Assembly (NCBI GenBank): GCA_026390075.1
Contig: JAPLGP010000010.1
Coordinates: forward strand, 1 to 59,369
Reading direction: 5' to 3'
DNA: 59,369 bases
DNA from: Campylobacterales bacterium
GTDB lineage: Bacteria > Campylobacterota > Campylobacteria > Campylobacterales > Sulfurimonadaceae
How positions within the stretch are numbered: the stretch's first letter is position 1; each line of letters begins with the position of its first letter. Below the pieces are notes generated by a model that worked only from the letters and a program-made list of their open reading frames with translations, did no database searches and was not told the DNA's origin. This document shows, piece by piece, positions 1 through 8,262 of the stretch. The position numbers and the translations under genes are program-made.

Positions 1-151
1 AAGTAGTGCTTGTTTGAAGCATAAAGTTTTCATTTTCCACATGCCAAGATGCTTCCTTGACTTGTTTAAGTCCAATGCCGATAGCAACCGTAATCGCCAT
101 AACAAAAAGAACGGTTATCAGTAAGGCTATTGCATTCTTATTTAATGGCAT
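1..151 (-). CDS. Pseudopilin, GspK-like (partial, N-terminus)
   Basis: A minus-strand reading frame starts with ATG at 151 and stays open to the left edge, giving 50 residues. It begins MPLNKNAIALLITVLFVMAI and continues with a hydrophobic helix and then a polar stretch, as in prepilin-like N-termini. The lack of a Glu at +5 and the position in a gspG-pseudopilin-gspF cluster suggest the GspK-type minor pseudopilin of type II secretion. The gene is cut by the window edge, so the family call rests on the N-terminus and the neighbourhood. The word CCACATGCC lies inside it at 37-45 and encodes part of a Trp-His-Val-Glu stretch. Confidence 0.6.
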   Translation of the reverse strand, partial: MPLNKNAIALLITVLFVMAITVAIGIGLKQVKEASWHVENENFMLQTSTT

Positions 152-159
152 TTTAAAAA

Positions 160-312
160 CTCACTTTAGACTGCCACGGCTTTTTCAAAGCCTCGCAGTG
201 ACGGAGTTGGCTATTGCGAATACTTCCGTCATTGCGAATGTTTTTGTCATTGCGAATGTTTCCGTCATTGCGAGCAAAGCGAAGCAATCTGATGTTCTGA
301 GTTACTTGTAAC
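160..312. repeat. Dispersed repeat with tandem gtcattgcgaatgttt units
   Basis: The gap between gspF and the GspK-like gene holds about three near-identical units of the type gtcattgcgaatgttt, followed by a gcgaagcaatct end. This matches the right half of the dispersed repeat family found at 8513, 18312, 19811, 39625 and 47668. An 84-codon plus-strand frame across it has repeat-derived composition and is not taken as a gene. Confidence 0.75.
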
Positions 313-313
313 A

Positions 314-1528
314 TTAGCTTATACTCATAGAAAAAATCGGCAAAAGCATGGCTGCAACTATAAAACCAATACTTCCGCCGACAAAGAGCATAAGAGCGGG
401 TTCAAGAAGGGTTAAAAGCATACTTATTTTATCTCTGTTTTCTTCAAAATAGAGTTCTGAAATATTTGTAAGTACACTTTGAATCTGTGAAGTTTCTTCA
501 CCTAGTGCGACAGATTGGATAAAAGCATAATCTATTTTCGTTTTGGAATCATTCAAAGCATTGGAGAGAAGTTTTCCCTCTACCACTTTTTTTGCAGCGG
601 TGCTAAAAAGCTCTTTTAAAACCAAGTTATTTAAAATATTTGCACTCAGTTGAATAGTCTGAACAAAAGGTACGCCAGAGCGAGTAAGCAGTGAAGCGAT
701 GTAGGAAAATCTTGCGAGTTCACTTTTTTGTGCTATTTCACCAAAAAGAGGGAGCTTTAAAAGAAACTTGTGAACACTGTATGCAAAACCATAACTCTTT
801 TTCATAAGAACCACAAATAGTGCACTAAGAGTAAAAATAAGAGCTAAAATAGTTATAAAGTTATCATTAAAAAAGTCTCCCATAGCGATGACTACTTTTG
901 TAGGTGTAGGGAGTTCTTGGTGCATACTTGCAAATATACCCGTTATTTGAGGCACAACAAAGGCGAGCATAAACGATATCATAAGAAGTGAGATGATAAT
1001 CATAAAAGATGGATACGCAAAAGCAGCTTTTATCTCTTTGTTGATTTTATCTTGCTCTTTTAAAAATCGTGAGAGTTCCATAAGCACCTCATCGAGGATT
1101 CCCCCACTTTCACTTACTTTGATAGACTGTTTAAAAAATTCTGGAAGCGTTACTATATTTTGTGATTCAAGTGCTGTAAAAAAGTCTTTTCCCTCATCCA
1201 AATAGCTACTCACCGTATTTAAAAAGAGTTTCATTTTTTTGTTGTTTTCATAATGCGTTTGAACTATTTTAAGCGCCGATACGATACTGATCCCAGAGCG
1301 AATATACATAGCCAGTTCTCTTGAGAGACTTGCTAACTCTTTTGCGGGGACTTTATATTTTGGGTTAAAATCAAATTTTTCATAAAAGGCTAGAGTTTCT
1401 TCTTCTATACTTTGATAAATAATTTTTTTGGATTTGAGTTTGCTTTTGGCTTCACCCAGAGAAATGGCTTCTACTTTATCTCGTACTTTATTGCCCTCAG
1501 CGTCAATGCCACGGTATTTAAAAATCAT
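314..1528 (-). CDS. gspF: Type II secretion inner membrane platform protein GspF
   Basis: The 404-residue product has the duplicated T2SSF/PilC layout: two similar alpha-helical cytoplasmic domains (about residues 70-190 and 270-390), each followed by membrane segments, with a hydrophobic C-terminus near residues 375-400. GspF/PilC proteins form the inner membrane platform that links the secretion ATPase to pseudopilus assembly. The start overlaps the stop of the upstream pseudopilin gene by four bases, implying one transcript gspG-pseudopilin-gspF. The length is normal for the family. A pilus-type PilC is possible, but the pseudopilin neighbours favour secretion. Confidence 0.85.
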   Translation of the reverse strand: MIFKYRGIDAEGNKVRDKVEAISLGEAKSKLKSKKIIYQSIEEETLAFYEKFDFNPKYKVPAKELASLSRELAMYIRSGISIVSALKIVQTHYENNKKMKLFLNTVSSYLDEGKDFFTALESQNIVTLPEFFKQSIKVSESGGILDEVLMELSRFLKEQDKINKEIKAAFAYPSFMIIISLLMISFMLAFVVPQITGIFASMHQELPTPTKVVIAMGDFFNDNFITILALIFTLSALFVVLMKKSYGFAYSVHKFLLKLPLFGEIAQKSELARFSYIASLLTRSGVPFVQTIQLSANILNNLVLKELFSTAAKKVVEGKLLSNALNDSKTKIDYAFIQSVALGEETSQIQSVLTNISELYFEENRDKISMLLTLLEPALMLFVGGSIGFIVAAMLLPIFSMSIS

Positions 1529-2040
1529 CGAAGCACCTCTTGAGAGAGTTTTTCTTTAGCATTCATCGCCTCTTGTAAAGATTTATAAACACCAACAGGA
1601 GTAAGATAAGTTGAAAAATCATAGACTACGCCACCAAATTCTACAAGCACTTGTTCCCCCACCCCTTTTTTGTCAACAGAGTAAGAGAAACAGACTTTTT
1701 CTTCAACTGAATCTTTGTTAAAATAAATTTCTTGCGGGTGTTTAGACACACCTAAGAAAAAATTATAATCATACACTTTTACACTTGCATCTAAAAAATC
1801 TTCAAGTGTTGCTTGAACCTCTCCATCTGCTATAACACTACATTTAGAACAATCATCAAGACACAATAATTTCACTTTCTTGGCATGTGGAAACTTTTGC
1901 AAATACTCTTTTAAATTTTCTAATTTTACTTTTGTGGACGCTTCTTCAATCTTTTGAAAATTACTCACAGCCAAAGTATATACAACCCCAATAATAACGA
2001 TAACTATAAGAAGTTCTACAAGAGAAAAGGCTTTGCGCAT
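1525..2040 (-). CDS. Type II secretion pseudopilin (GspH/GspI-like)
   Basis: The 171-residue protein starts MRKAFSLVELLIVIVIIGVV, a type III prepilin signal: short basic leader, F at mature +1, E at +5, then a hydrophobic helix of about 20 residues. A prepilin peptidase would cut before Phe. The globular part contains a CLDDCSKC cysteine cluster near residues 59-66, which could carry a disulfide or metal. It lies 6 bases after gspG and overlaps gspF by four bases. Size and position fit a minor pseudopilin, but which one is not clear. The motif TGGCATGTGG lies inside at 1881-1890. Confidence 0.75.
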   Translation of the reverse strand: MRKAFSLVELLIVIVIIGVVYTLAVSNFQKIEEASTKVKLENLKEYLQKFPHAKKVKLLCLDDCSKCSVIADGEVQATLEDFLDASVKVYDYNFFLGVSKHPQEIYFNKDSVEEKVCFSYSVDKKGVGEQVLVEFGGVVYDFSTYLTPVGVYKSLQEAMNAKEKLSQEVLR

Positions 2041-2046
2041 AAAGCT

Positions 2047-2478
2047 TTATTTACACTCACTCATTCTAATATCCGCAGCTTCATCTTTTCCACCCTCTTT
2101 TTTATCTGCACCGAGTGAGATAAGCTCTACTTTACCATCATCATTTGTGTATATAAACTTATTACTCCAAGAATCATTTGGCATTTTGCTATCTTTGAAA
2201 TAGCCACTTTTTGAGTAGTTCGCATATTTTTCTGCATTAGGATTTTTAACAAGTGCTTCTAGTCCCTCTTCCGTAGATGGATAAACACTGTTGTTTATCT
2301 TGAACATATCCAAAGCACCATTGTAAATACTTTTCATCTGCACACACACCAAATTTCTCTTCGCCTCTTCGCCTTTTCCCGTCAAACTAGGCATAACCAT
2401 CGCAGCTAAAAGTCCTAAAATGACGATAACTATCATCAACTCTATAAGTGAAAATGCTTTTCTTGATTTGTTTTTCAT
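2047..2478 (-). CDS. gspG: Type II secretion major pseudopilin GspG
   Basis: The 143-residue product has a prepilin leader followed by FSLIELMIVIVILGLLAAMV, with Glu at +5 of the mature protein. The C-terminal part shows GspG features: YPSTEEGLEALVKNP near residues 66-80 and a Gly/Asp-rich C-terminus as in calcium-binding GspG. Length is standard for the family. It is the first gene of the gspG-pseudopilin-gspF operon. The gap upstream contains an inverted pair of the CCACATGCC motif. Confidence 0.9.
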   Translation of the reverse strand: MKNKSRKAFSLIELMIVIVILGLLAAMVMPSLTGKGEEAKRNLVCVQMKSIYNGALDMFKINNSVYPSTEEGLEALVKNPNAEKYANYSKSGYFKDSKMPNDSWSNKFIYTNDDGKVELISLGADKKEGGKDEAADIRMSECK

Positions 2479-2616
2479 AGTAAATAACCTTTTGTTTTTT
2501 AATTGAATATTATAGTAAAAAAATGAAGATAGTATGAAGATAGTATAAAAATTTTATGAATCTTCTTCTGTGCTAAGTTTGTTGTATGTTTAAAGTCTAA
2601 TCACATGAGTGATATC

Positions 2617-2646
2617 TTGGCATGTGAAAAGTTTCCACATGCCAAG
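2617..2646. terminator. Hairpin made of an inverted CCACATGCC pair
   Basis: The segment reads cttggcatgtgaaaa, then gtttccacatgccaag: two inverted copies of the window-wide motif with one mismatch, forming a stem of about 14 bp with almost no loop. It lies between the 3' end of nifQ (minus strand) and the start of gspG. It is probably the nifQ terminator, although the T-run is weak. Confidence 0.6.
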
Positions 2647-2676
2647 TATTTTTATAATTTATAAACTATAACAGTT

Positions 2677-3012
2677 TCAAGTAGAATATAACTCTTCAAC
2701 CATACATCTAAAACAATTTTGTTGGTCATCACAACTTGCACATGCTGGAGCAATAGCATCAATTTTTTCGTATAAAAACTTTTTCCACAACTTCTCTTTT
2801 GGTTTTAAAACTGCCAACTTAGAGAAATTTTCCATCATAAATTTTCCCATCTCTATTCTGTTTTTAAAACCTAAATCTTCATAAAGATGATTCATCTCCA
2901 GTGAAGTTTTTGCAACCAAAGGAGCAAGTACGCTTCGTGCGTGTTCATTATCTGCATAAAACCAAAGAAGCGCATTCAAATCATCATACATTTTTTTGTG
3001 TTCTGCGTTCAT
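2677..3012 (-). CDS. nifQ: Short NifQ-family molybdenum protein, copy 1
   Basis: NifQ supplies molybdenum for FeMo-cofactor synthesis. The 111-residue product has the family's C-terminal core: NHLYEDLGFKNRIEMGKFMM, then KLWKKFLYEK, and a cysteine cluster APACASCDDQQNCFRC, which fits C-x2-C-x5-C-x2-C. It is shorter at the N-terminus than usual NifQ (about 170-200 residues). The chosen ATG at 3012 has a good GGTGGAGAT ribosome site; a start ten codons upstream would lack one. A paralogue with the same layout and ribosome site is at 47196-47531. It sits near tpx and nifA. A promoter-like TTGAAC...ATGCA element upstream has spacing one base too short. Confidence 0.75.
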   Translation of the reverse strand: MNAEHKKMYDDLNALLWFYADNEHARSVLAPLVAKTSLEMNHLYEDLGFKNRIEMGKFMMENFSKLAVLKPKEKLWKKFLYEKIDAIAPACASCDDQQNCFRCMVEELYST

Positions 3013-3101
3013 AAATCTATCTCCACCATTTCTTTTGAGCATCCTTCACAAAGCTAATATGCATTTATGTTCAATAACAATCCTCCCCGAAGCAAACCTT
3101 T

Positions 3102-3650
3102 CTAAACACTCATCCAATTCTCATGCGTATGCCCACTCTTTTTCTCATTAACAATCTTTTCAATCGCAGCTAAACAGGCATCATAATTCACTTCATCCAC
3201 TATTTCACTCACTATCTCTTTATAAGCGAGTAAACCTTCTCTGTCTATTACAAAAACGGCGCGTGCAAGGCGGTCTTTTAGCTTGCCTTCTGTAATGAGC
3301 ACACCAAATTTTTTGCCAAACTGACGATTGGTATCTATCACTATTTCAGCGCTGTCTATACACTCATTTTTTGCAAACTCTTTTACAAATTCTATGTCAT
3401 CCGTCGTTACCATGATGGTGTCAAGTTTTTTAAGATTTTTTACCAACTCGTTAAACTTCTTTGCCCCCAAAGAGCAAACTTCTGTTTTAAGTGAAGGAAT
3501 AGCTATAATCAACTGAGAGTTTGGCGCAATCATCCCTATTACATTCTGCGAGCCATCAAGCTTTGTTATGCGTGCGGCAGGGGCTTCTTTTCCTACTATT
3601 AACTCTTTTGTATCCAATGTTACTGGTGTTCCATGTACTGTAATCTGCAT
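3102..3650 (-). CDS. tpx: Thiol peroxidase Tpx
   Basis: The 182-residue protein belongs to the atypical 2-Cys peroxiredoxins that reduce lipid and alkyl hydroperoxides with thioredoxin. The peroxidatic Cys59 lies in PSLKTEVCSLGAKKFNE, with the Pro-Ser and Thr positions of the family conserved. Cys97 in NECIDSAEIV is the expected resolving cysteine, and the FGKKFGVLI segment follows. Length is slightly over the usual 165-175. It lies between nifQ and nifA. A promoter element at 3691-3706 resembles the nif-type elements (TAGAAT instead of TAGAAC), so it may protect nitrogenase as part of the regulon. Confidence 0.88.
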   Translation of the reverse strand: MQITVHGTPVTLDTKELIVGKEAPAARITKLDGSQNVIGMIAPNSQLIIAIPSLKTEVCSLGAKKFNELVKNLKKLDTIMVTTDDIEFVKEFAKNECIDSAEIVIDTNRQFGKKFGVLITEGKLKDRLARAVFVIDREGLLAYKEIVSEIVDEVNYDACLAAIEKIVNEKKSGHTHENWMSV

Positions 3651-3690
3651 CTTCCATCCATTTTAATAGTATAGTATTTAACATAAAGCA

Positions 3691-3706
3691 TGCATATCGT
3701 ATTCTA
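3691..3706 (-). promoter_or_regulatory. Near-match to the TAGAAC-N5-WTGCA nif promoter (tpx)
   Basis: Read on the minus strand this is TAGAAT-ACGAT-ATGCA, one base off the element found upstream of nif genes in this window. Its flank (agcatgca) also matches the nifQ copy-2 promoter at 47627. The ATG of tpx is about 40 bases downstream of the -12 part. Function is inferred. Confidence 0.4.
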
Positions 3707-3744
3707 TGAAATTACCATAAAATTGATTGTTTTTTATACAATAA

Positions 3745-3785
3745 TCTGTATAAATAGATAGTATAATTTGAATAAAAAGGGCTGA
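3745..3785 (+). promoter_or_regulatory. Sigma-70-type promoter region of nifA
   Basis: Upstream of the nifA ATG lies the string gatagtataatttg, with a TATAAT -10 box and a T-rich upstream region. No TAGAAC-N5-WTGCA element is present, so nifA seems to be transcribed by the vegetative sigma factor rather than by the system it controls. Confidence 0.5.
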
Positions 3786-3789
3786 GTAG

Positions 3790-5400
3790 ATGCCAAATAT
3801 CACAAACACTCCTGATAATAAAGATTGTCAAACTTGCTCACTTACATTTGCATACAATGAGATAAGCCTCCTTTATGACATAGCTGTAATGCTCTCTAGC
3901 ACAACAGATATTCGTGAAAGTATAGAAAAAGGGATGCGCATGCTTAAACGCAGTTCGTATCTTGACCGCTGTACACTTTTCATACTGAGTGACGATAAAA
4001 CAGAGCTTGAACTTTATGCCTCCATTGACCTGACTGCGCAACAGCGTAAAATGGCTATTTACAAACTAGGGGAAGGAGCAACAGGGCTTGCTGCAAAAAG
4101 TGCTGAACCTGTTGTTATAGAAAATATACATAACAATATCAACTATCTCAATAAAATGGGCACAGTAAATACAAAATCTATCTCTTATGTCGCTGTGCCT
4201 ATTATTCAAGATGATGAAGTTATAGCGGTTATTTCTGCAAATACCTGCAAATCTTCTGTTATGGATTTTGATGATGTTGTACGCATGCTAACAATTGTAG
4301 GCTCACTTTTTGGTGGAACACTCGCAACACAAAAGAAATTCGCCAAAGAAAAAGAGGATATTACAGAGTTAAAAACCTACTATAAAGAGCAGGCACTCAG
4401 TGAATATAACTTTGAAAGCATCATCGGAAGAAGTTCTAAAATGAGATTAGTTTTTAGTATGCTTGAAACAGTAGCGCCATCGGATGCAACCATACTCATT
4501 CGTGGAGAAACAGGCACTGGAAAAGAGCTTATTGCTACTGCTGTGCACAATCTAAGCAAACGAAAAAATGCACCATTTATCAAACTCAACTGTGCTGCAA
4601 TCAGTGAAACACTGCTTGAGAGTGAACTCTTTGGTCATGAAAAAGGTGCGTTTACAGATGCAAAAGAGGCTCGTAAAGGGCGTTTTGAACTAGCAGACGG
4701 AGGAACACTTTTTCTTGATGAGATTGGAGATATCACACCTTCTCTTCAAGTAAAACTCCTTCGTATCTTGCAAGAACAGGAATTTGAGCGAGTTGGTGGA
4801 AATAAAACTATTAAAACCAATGTCCGCCTTGTTGCTGCAACCAATAGAAACTTAGAAGAAATGGTTAAAAATGGAACTTTTAGAGAAGATTTGTTCTACC
4901 GTTTAAATGTTATTCCTGTCAATCTTCCACCACTCAGAGAGAGATATGAAGATGTAAAATTGCTTGTTGAGCATTACCTCCACAAGTTTATGCAAGAGCA
5001 TCGTAAGCAGATGACTTTTGCAAAATCAGCACTTGAAATACTGCTTGATTATCCATGGCCAGGAAACATTCGTGAACTGCAGAATACCATGGAGAGAATC
5101 GTTCTTATATGTCCAAATGGTACTATAGAACCAGATATGCTTAATCATGTTTTACCATTTAATTATCAAAAACTCCACATGCCAGTAGAGCCAACGCCGA
5201 TTTTGGAATCCGAAGTAACAACCGTTGTAACGCAACCAGCTCCAAGACTCACAAAAACAAGCCTCCTAGACATGGAAAAAGAGTCTATCATCCAAGCACT
5301 CATAGAACATCGTGGCATCCAAACAAAAGCTGCTACACAACTTGGTATGACAGCGCGTCAAATTGGGTATAAAATTCAGAAGTATGGGATTGAGTTTTAG
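3790..5400 (+). CDS. nifA: NifA, sigma-54-dependent activator of nitrogen fixation genes
   Basis: The 536-residue protein has an N-terminal GAF domain (about 25-175), an AAA+ domain (about 205-435) with Walker A GETGTGKE and Walker B LFLDEIGD, and a C-terminal Fis-type helix-turn-helix ending [12 protein letters not shown]. It uses ATP hydrolysis to open sigma-54 promoter complexes. The sigma-54 contact loop, normally GAFTGA, reads GAFTDA at residues 286-291. The linker before the DNA-binding domain lacks the CXXXXC cysteine pair of oxygen-sensitive NifA. The nif neighbourhood supports NifA over another GAF activator. A divergent rpoN is at 18419-19687. Confidence 0.88.
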   Translation: MPNITNTPDNKDCQTCSLTFAYNEISLLYDIAVMLSSTTDIRESIEKGMRMLKRSSYLDRCTLFILSDDKTELELYASIDLTAQQRKMAIYKLGEGATGLAAKSAEPVVIENIHNNINYLNKMGTVNTKSISYVAVPIIQDDEVIAVISANTCKSSVMDFDDVVRMLTIVGSLFGGTLATQKKFAKEKEDITELKTYYKEQALSEYNFESIIGRSSKMRLVFSMLETVAPSDATILIRGETGTGKELIATAVHNLSKRKNAPFIKLNCAAISETLLESELFGHEKGAFTDAKEARKGRFELADGGTLFLDEIGDITPSLQVKLLRILQEQEFERVGGNKTIKTNVRLVAATNRNLEEMVKNGTFREDLFYRLNVIPVNLPPLRERYEDVKLLVEHYLHKFMQEHRKQMTFAKSALEILLDYPWPGNIRELQNTMERIVLICPNGTIEPDMLNHVLPFNYQKLHMPVEPTPILESEVTTVVTQPAPRLTKTSLLDMEKESIIQALIEHRGIQTKAATQLGMTARQIGYKIQKYGIEF

Positions 5401-5406
5401 ATATTT

Positions 5407-5435
5407 CCACATGCCAGAATAATCTTGGCATGTGG
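5407..5435. terminator. Inverted CCACATGCC pair after nifA
   Basis: Seven bases after the nifA stop, tttccacatgccagaataatcttggcatgtggaaag forms a stem of about 13 bp with a short loop. It is placed as a terminator for nifA. A third copy of the motif follows at 5483-5492. The segment gctttactttatttgag in between is also found in the hairpin at 8219-8256. Confidence 0.6.
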
Positions 5436-5561
5436 AAAGTTTAGTATAGTAAAAAGCTTTACTTTATTTGAGACTATGATTTCCACATGCCAACATCTTT
5501 CATAATTCATTAGATATGTTACAATTGTGCAAAATCGTTCTAGCCAAAGGGAATCTATTCA

Positions 5562-6437
5562 ATGCAAAAATCACACGACACAATAGCTCGAAGGTTAGCT
5601 CTTATCTTAACAAAGTTCAACGAAGCACAAAAATTTACAGCCAGTGAACTCGCCCAAGAGTTTGGTGTATCGCTTCGCACTATTCAAAGAGATTTAAACT
5701 CAAGACTGTCGTATTTGCCAATCAAAAAAGAGAGTGATTACTACTCTTTGGAAACTTATGCTTTAGGAAAACTTACCCTTGAAGATATAAAGAGCTTTGC
5801 AACCATGAGTGGCATAAAAGAGCTTTATCCAGCTCTCACAGATAGCTTTATAATAGATATTTTAAACAATAAAATCAATGCTACCTATCTTGTAAAAAAT
5901 CATGGATTTGAGGCTTTGGAGCATAAAACAAAAGAGTTTGAACTCCTAAGCGTAGCCATACTGCATCATCAGCATGTGCAATTTAACTACAACGAAAAAG
6001 CAAGAGACACGAAGCCCTACAAACTTGTCAATAATCAAGGGATTTGGTATCTTGTAGCGGATGAAAAGCAAGAGTTAAAAACATACAGTTTTAGCAAAAT
6101 ATCTCATCTCAAAATCATAGATAAAAACTTCAAACCAAACGAAGAGTTTATAAACACTATCAAAAAAAATGAGGCAAACTGGTTTTCTCAAACCGTCTTA
6201 GAAATTACACTCGAGATAGACAAAAGTGTGGCTGAGTATTTTTTGAGAAGAAAAATACTTCCAAATCAAACCATCCTAGAACACAATGACAAAAAGCTCG
6301 TATTGTCCACAAAAGTATCGTATGAAAATGAGATACTCAGCATCGTACAGTATTGGTTACCCCACATCAAAATCATCTCACCGACGCATTTAGAAGAAAA
6401 ACTGCACGATGTACTGCAAAAATATATCAAAAACTAA
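5562..6437 (+). CDS. WYL-domain transcriptional regulator
   Basis: The 291-residue protein has an N-terminal DeoR-like winged helix (about 10-60; FTASELAQEFGVSLRTIQRD) and a WYL domain in the centre (about 125-195; GIWYLVADEKQELKTYSFSK). WYL regulators sense ligands, often nucleotides or nucleic acid, and frequently sit next to defence or DNA-damage genes. It is a single gene between nifA and two small membrane proteins. The start has a near-consensus AAAGGGAA ribosome site. The target is unknown. Confidence 0.8.
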   Translation: MQKSHDTIARRLALILTKFNEAQKFTASELAQEFGVSLRTIQRDLNSRLSYLPIKKESDYYSLETYALGKLTLEDIKSFATMSGIKELYPALTDSFIIDILNNKINATYLVKNHGFEALEHKTKEFELLSVAILHHQHVQFNYNEKARDTKPYKLVNNQGIWYLVADEKQELKTYSFSKISHLKIIDKNFKPNEEFINTIKKNEANWFSQTVLEITLEIDKSVAEYFLRRKILPNQTILEHNDKKLVLSTKVSYENEILSIVQYWLPHIKIISPTHLEEKLHDVLQKYIKN

Positions 6438-6479
6438 AATACTAAAAAGATATTTCAACTTTTTTATTTTTATTTTTGC

Positions 6480-6485
6480 TATAAT
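6480..6485 (+). promoter_or_regulatory. TATAAT -10 box seven bases before a start codon
   Basis: TATAAT ends at 6485 and the ATG of the small membrane protein is at 6492, so transcription from this box would begin at or next to the A of ATG. No ribosome-binding site precedes the ATG. This predicts a leaderless mRNA. Confidence 0.45.
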
Positions 6486-6491
6486 CCAACT

Positions 6492-6734
6492 ATGACATTA
6501 CAAGAACGAAAAGATACAGCTGATATTATTAGCAAAAAAAGTGATATTATTTATAAGAAGATGGTCGTGTTGTTGGCGTCTGCTGGTGCACTCGGAAGTT
6601 ATGGACTTAACCAAACGGGTGTCGAAAAATACTTTTTAATGTTTCTCTTTGGAATCATCGTTGTTGGATTAATTTTTAATTATTTTTCTATAAATAAAGC
6701 AAAAAAACAGATAGAGGAGTTAGAAAATGAGTAG
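6492..6734 (+). CDS. Small membrane protein of unknown function
   Basis: The 80-residue product has an amphipathic N-terminus, two hydrophobic segments (about 24-40 and 47-66) and a charged lysine/glutamate-rich tail. I do not recognise a family. It overlaps a second tiny membrane protein by eight bases in another frame, suggesting translational coupling. No Shine-Dalgarno sequence is seen; the TATAAT box lies immediately upstream. Confidence 0.55.
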   Translation: MTLQERKDTADIISKKSDIIYKKMVVLLASAGALGSYGLNQTGVEKYFLMFLFGIIVVGLIFNYFSINKAKKQIEELENE

Positions 6735-6825
6735 CGGAATACTTCTTGGGGTTACACTCATAGTTGCAACTTTTATCGCATATTTGGCATATAAGCATCA
6801 TTGGAAAGTGGCAGATTTCTTTTAA
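6727..6825 (+). CDS. 32-residue single-pass membrane protein
   Basis: An ATG inside the end of the previous gene opens a frame encoding MSSGILLGVTLIVATFIAYL and a short basic tail ending KHHWKVADFF. The start lies in ATGAGTAG, overlapping the upstream stop, with TTAGAAA before it as a weak ribosome site. The strongly hydrophobic single helix and the tight coupling to the 80-residue membrane protein support a real gene. Function unknown; a subunit or a small toxin-like peptide are both possible. Confidence 0.45.
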   Translation: MSSGILLGVTLIVATFIAYLAYKHHWKVADFF

Positions 6826-8107
6826 AATTAAAATCGGCATGTGGAAAGTTCCACATGCCAAACATTTCCATCTTCATTCCGACATGCATCAAAATAAGCC
6901 GAACAACAATTTGAGGGATTTTGTTGCCAAATCCTATTTCAATATCGTCCGCTACGATATAGGAGTTTGGTACATCTTTTATTTGAGAAAAACTTTTATT
7001 TTTGCCACCCACCTCAAATGTATAGGTATCATCTACTAAAAAATCCCCTTGTTTAGATATAAAAATCGTATTGTCTATAAGTTTGGTTTGTACATTGTAA
7101 TAGTTCTTGATTTGATTGACAAAAAATGCCTCTCTTGCACTTCCAATTTCAATATTTGAAGTAATAGCAAAGGAGATATTTGTGTTTTGCATAAAAAGTT
7201 TTTCAGGTTTTGCAAGGATGTTGTATCCCTTCTCTTTACCACGAATGCTATTGATGATTTTTGCTTGTTCCAAATGTTCCAAATACTCATATACTTTAGG
7301 GCGTGAAATGTTTGTAGCGGTAGCTAGATCTGTTATGTTTGGAACAAAAGGAACATTAACAGCCAACATATAAAGTAATTTTTTAAGTTTTATAATCTGA
7401 GAAATATCGATTTTGTTTATGTATGGCAAGTCGGTTTCCAAGATAAGATTTATCATTTGCACAATCTTTTGGTGGTAACTCTCTTTGTCTTCAAGGATAA
7501 ACGGATACGCTCCATATTTTAAATACTCTTTAAAATGCATGAGCGGTTTTATGCTCTCGTTTATTTTACTTGCTATATTTTCATGGTTATTTAAAATCTC
7601 TTCCAATGAATAGGAATCAAATTTTTTCACATCTAGCAGTTCTAAATACTCTCTAAAAGATAAATTTTCAAGATAATAAATCACCGTTCTTCTTGAGAGG
7701 TCAGCATTTTGTTTATGAATTTGAAGGATGGATGAACCAGAGAAGACGACCTGTATATCGAGCGTATCGTAGATATTTTTGATATGTGACGACCAATCAT
7801 CATACTTATGCACTTCATCCACAAAGAGCATAAGACCGCCATATTGCTCAAACTCTTTGGCAAATTCAAACAGAGATATAGATTGCATGTAAGGATTATC
7901 GAGACTTACATAGAGTGCTTTTTTTGTACCTGCAAAGTTGTCTTTGATATACTGAAGCATCATCGTCGTTTTACCGAGACCTCTTTGCCCCAATATGCCA
8001 ATGGACTTCAAACTCCAATTGATTTTGTTATAAAGATATCTTTTCTTTTCAAGTGATGTTTTGCGTAAAAGTCTCTCTTGTTCTTCATACATTAATTGTA
8101 AATTCAT
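6773..8107 (-). CDS. AAA ATPase, AAA_14/DUF4143 type, with frameshifted C-terminus
   Basis: The 444-residue reading frame has Walker A GQRGLGKTTMM (about 38-48), Walker B LMLFVDEVHKYDDW and a C-terminal DUF4143-type region with a winged-helix segment (IPRPKVYEYLEHL-like). A paralogue of 398 residues is at 20039-21235 and ends IPLWLFDFID. Here the frame runs past the expected end; a one-base shift after Ile-Pro-Gln would give LFGLF and a stop at about 6889. The last 40 or so residues (to 6773) are therefore probably not native and include two copies of the intergenic CCACATGCC motif. The cellular role is unknown. Confidence 0.7.
   Translation of the reverse strand: MNLQLMYEEQERLLRKTSLEKKRYLYNKINWSLKSIGILGQRGLGKTTMMLQYIKDNFAGTKKALYVSLDNPYMQSISLFEFAKEFEQYGGLMLFVDEVHKYDDWSSHIKNIYDTLDIQVVFSGSSILQIHKQNADLSRRTVIYYLENLSFREYLELLDVKKFDSYSLEEILNNHENIASKINESIKPLMHFKEYLKYGAYPFILEDKESYHQKIVQMINLILETDLPYINKIDISQIIKLKKLLYMLAVNVPFVPNITDLATATNISRPKVYEYLEHLEQAKIINSIRGKEKGYNILAKPEKLFMQNTNISFAITSNIEIGSAREAFFVNQIKNYYNVQTKLIDNTIFISKQGDFLVDDTYTFEVGGKNKSFSQIKDVPNSYIVADDIEIGFGNKIPQIVVRLILMHVGMKMEMFGMWNFPHADFNFKRNLPLSNDAYMPNMR
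6836..6860. repeat. Inverted CCACATGCC pair, seven-base-pair core hairpin
   Basis: cggcatgtggaa and ttccacatgcca face each other with a three-base loop. The pair lies after the 32-residue membrane protein and before the expected stop of the convergent ATPase gene. It would serve as a shared terminator for both. Confidence 0.55.
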
Positions 8108-8188
8108 AAATACACCTTTTACTACTATTTGTAAATTGTATTTTACATTTTTACACTATTTTTGTCAAATATATTGAGTTTTACATTT

Positions 8189-8256
8189 CCACATGCCACA
8201 ATTATCTTGGCATGAGACGGCTCAAATAAAGTGAAGCTTTTCACTTTATTTGAGCC
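8189..8256 (-). terminator. Strong terminator hairpin of nifT with an adjoining motif pair
   Basis: Bases 8219-8256 form a perfect 17-bp stem (ggctcaaataaagtgaa / ttcactttatttgagcc) with a four-base loop, a few bases beyond the nifT stop. Next to it an imperfect inverted CCACATGCC pair (8189-8212) could form a second hairpin. Part of the stem sequence recurs at 5454-5480. Confidence 0.7.
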
Positions 8257-8262
8257 TATGAT

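Noticed and set aside
57-311. 84-codon plus-strand frame over the left repeat
   Set aside because: Its sequence is made of tandem repeat units (valine-rich, repetitive) and it runs against the prepilin-like minus-strand frame, which has a clear family signature.
3060-3074. Nif-type promoter before nifQ copy 1
   Set aside because: TTGAAC and ATGCA are present but the spacing is four instead of five bases and the -24 part is changed, so I do not list it as a promoter.
5528-5542. Nif-type promoter on the minus strand before the WYL gene
   Set aside because: gtgcaaaatcgttcta has four-base spacing or a shifted -12, and no minus-strand gene lies downstream of it.
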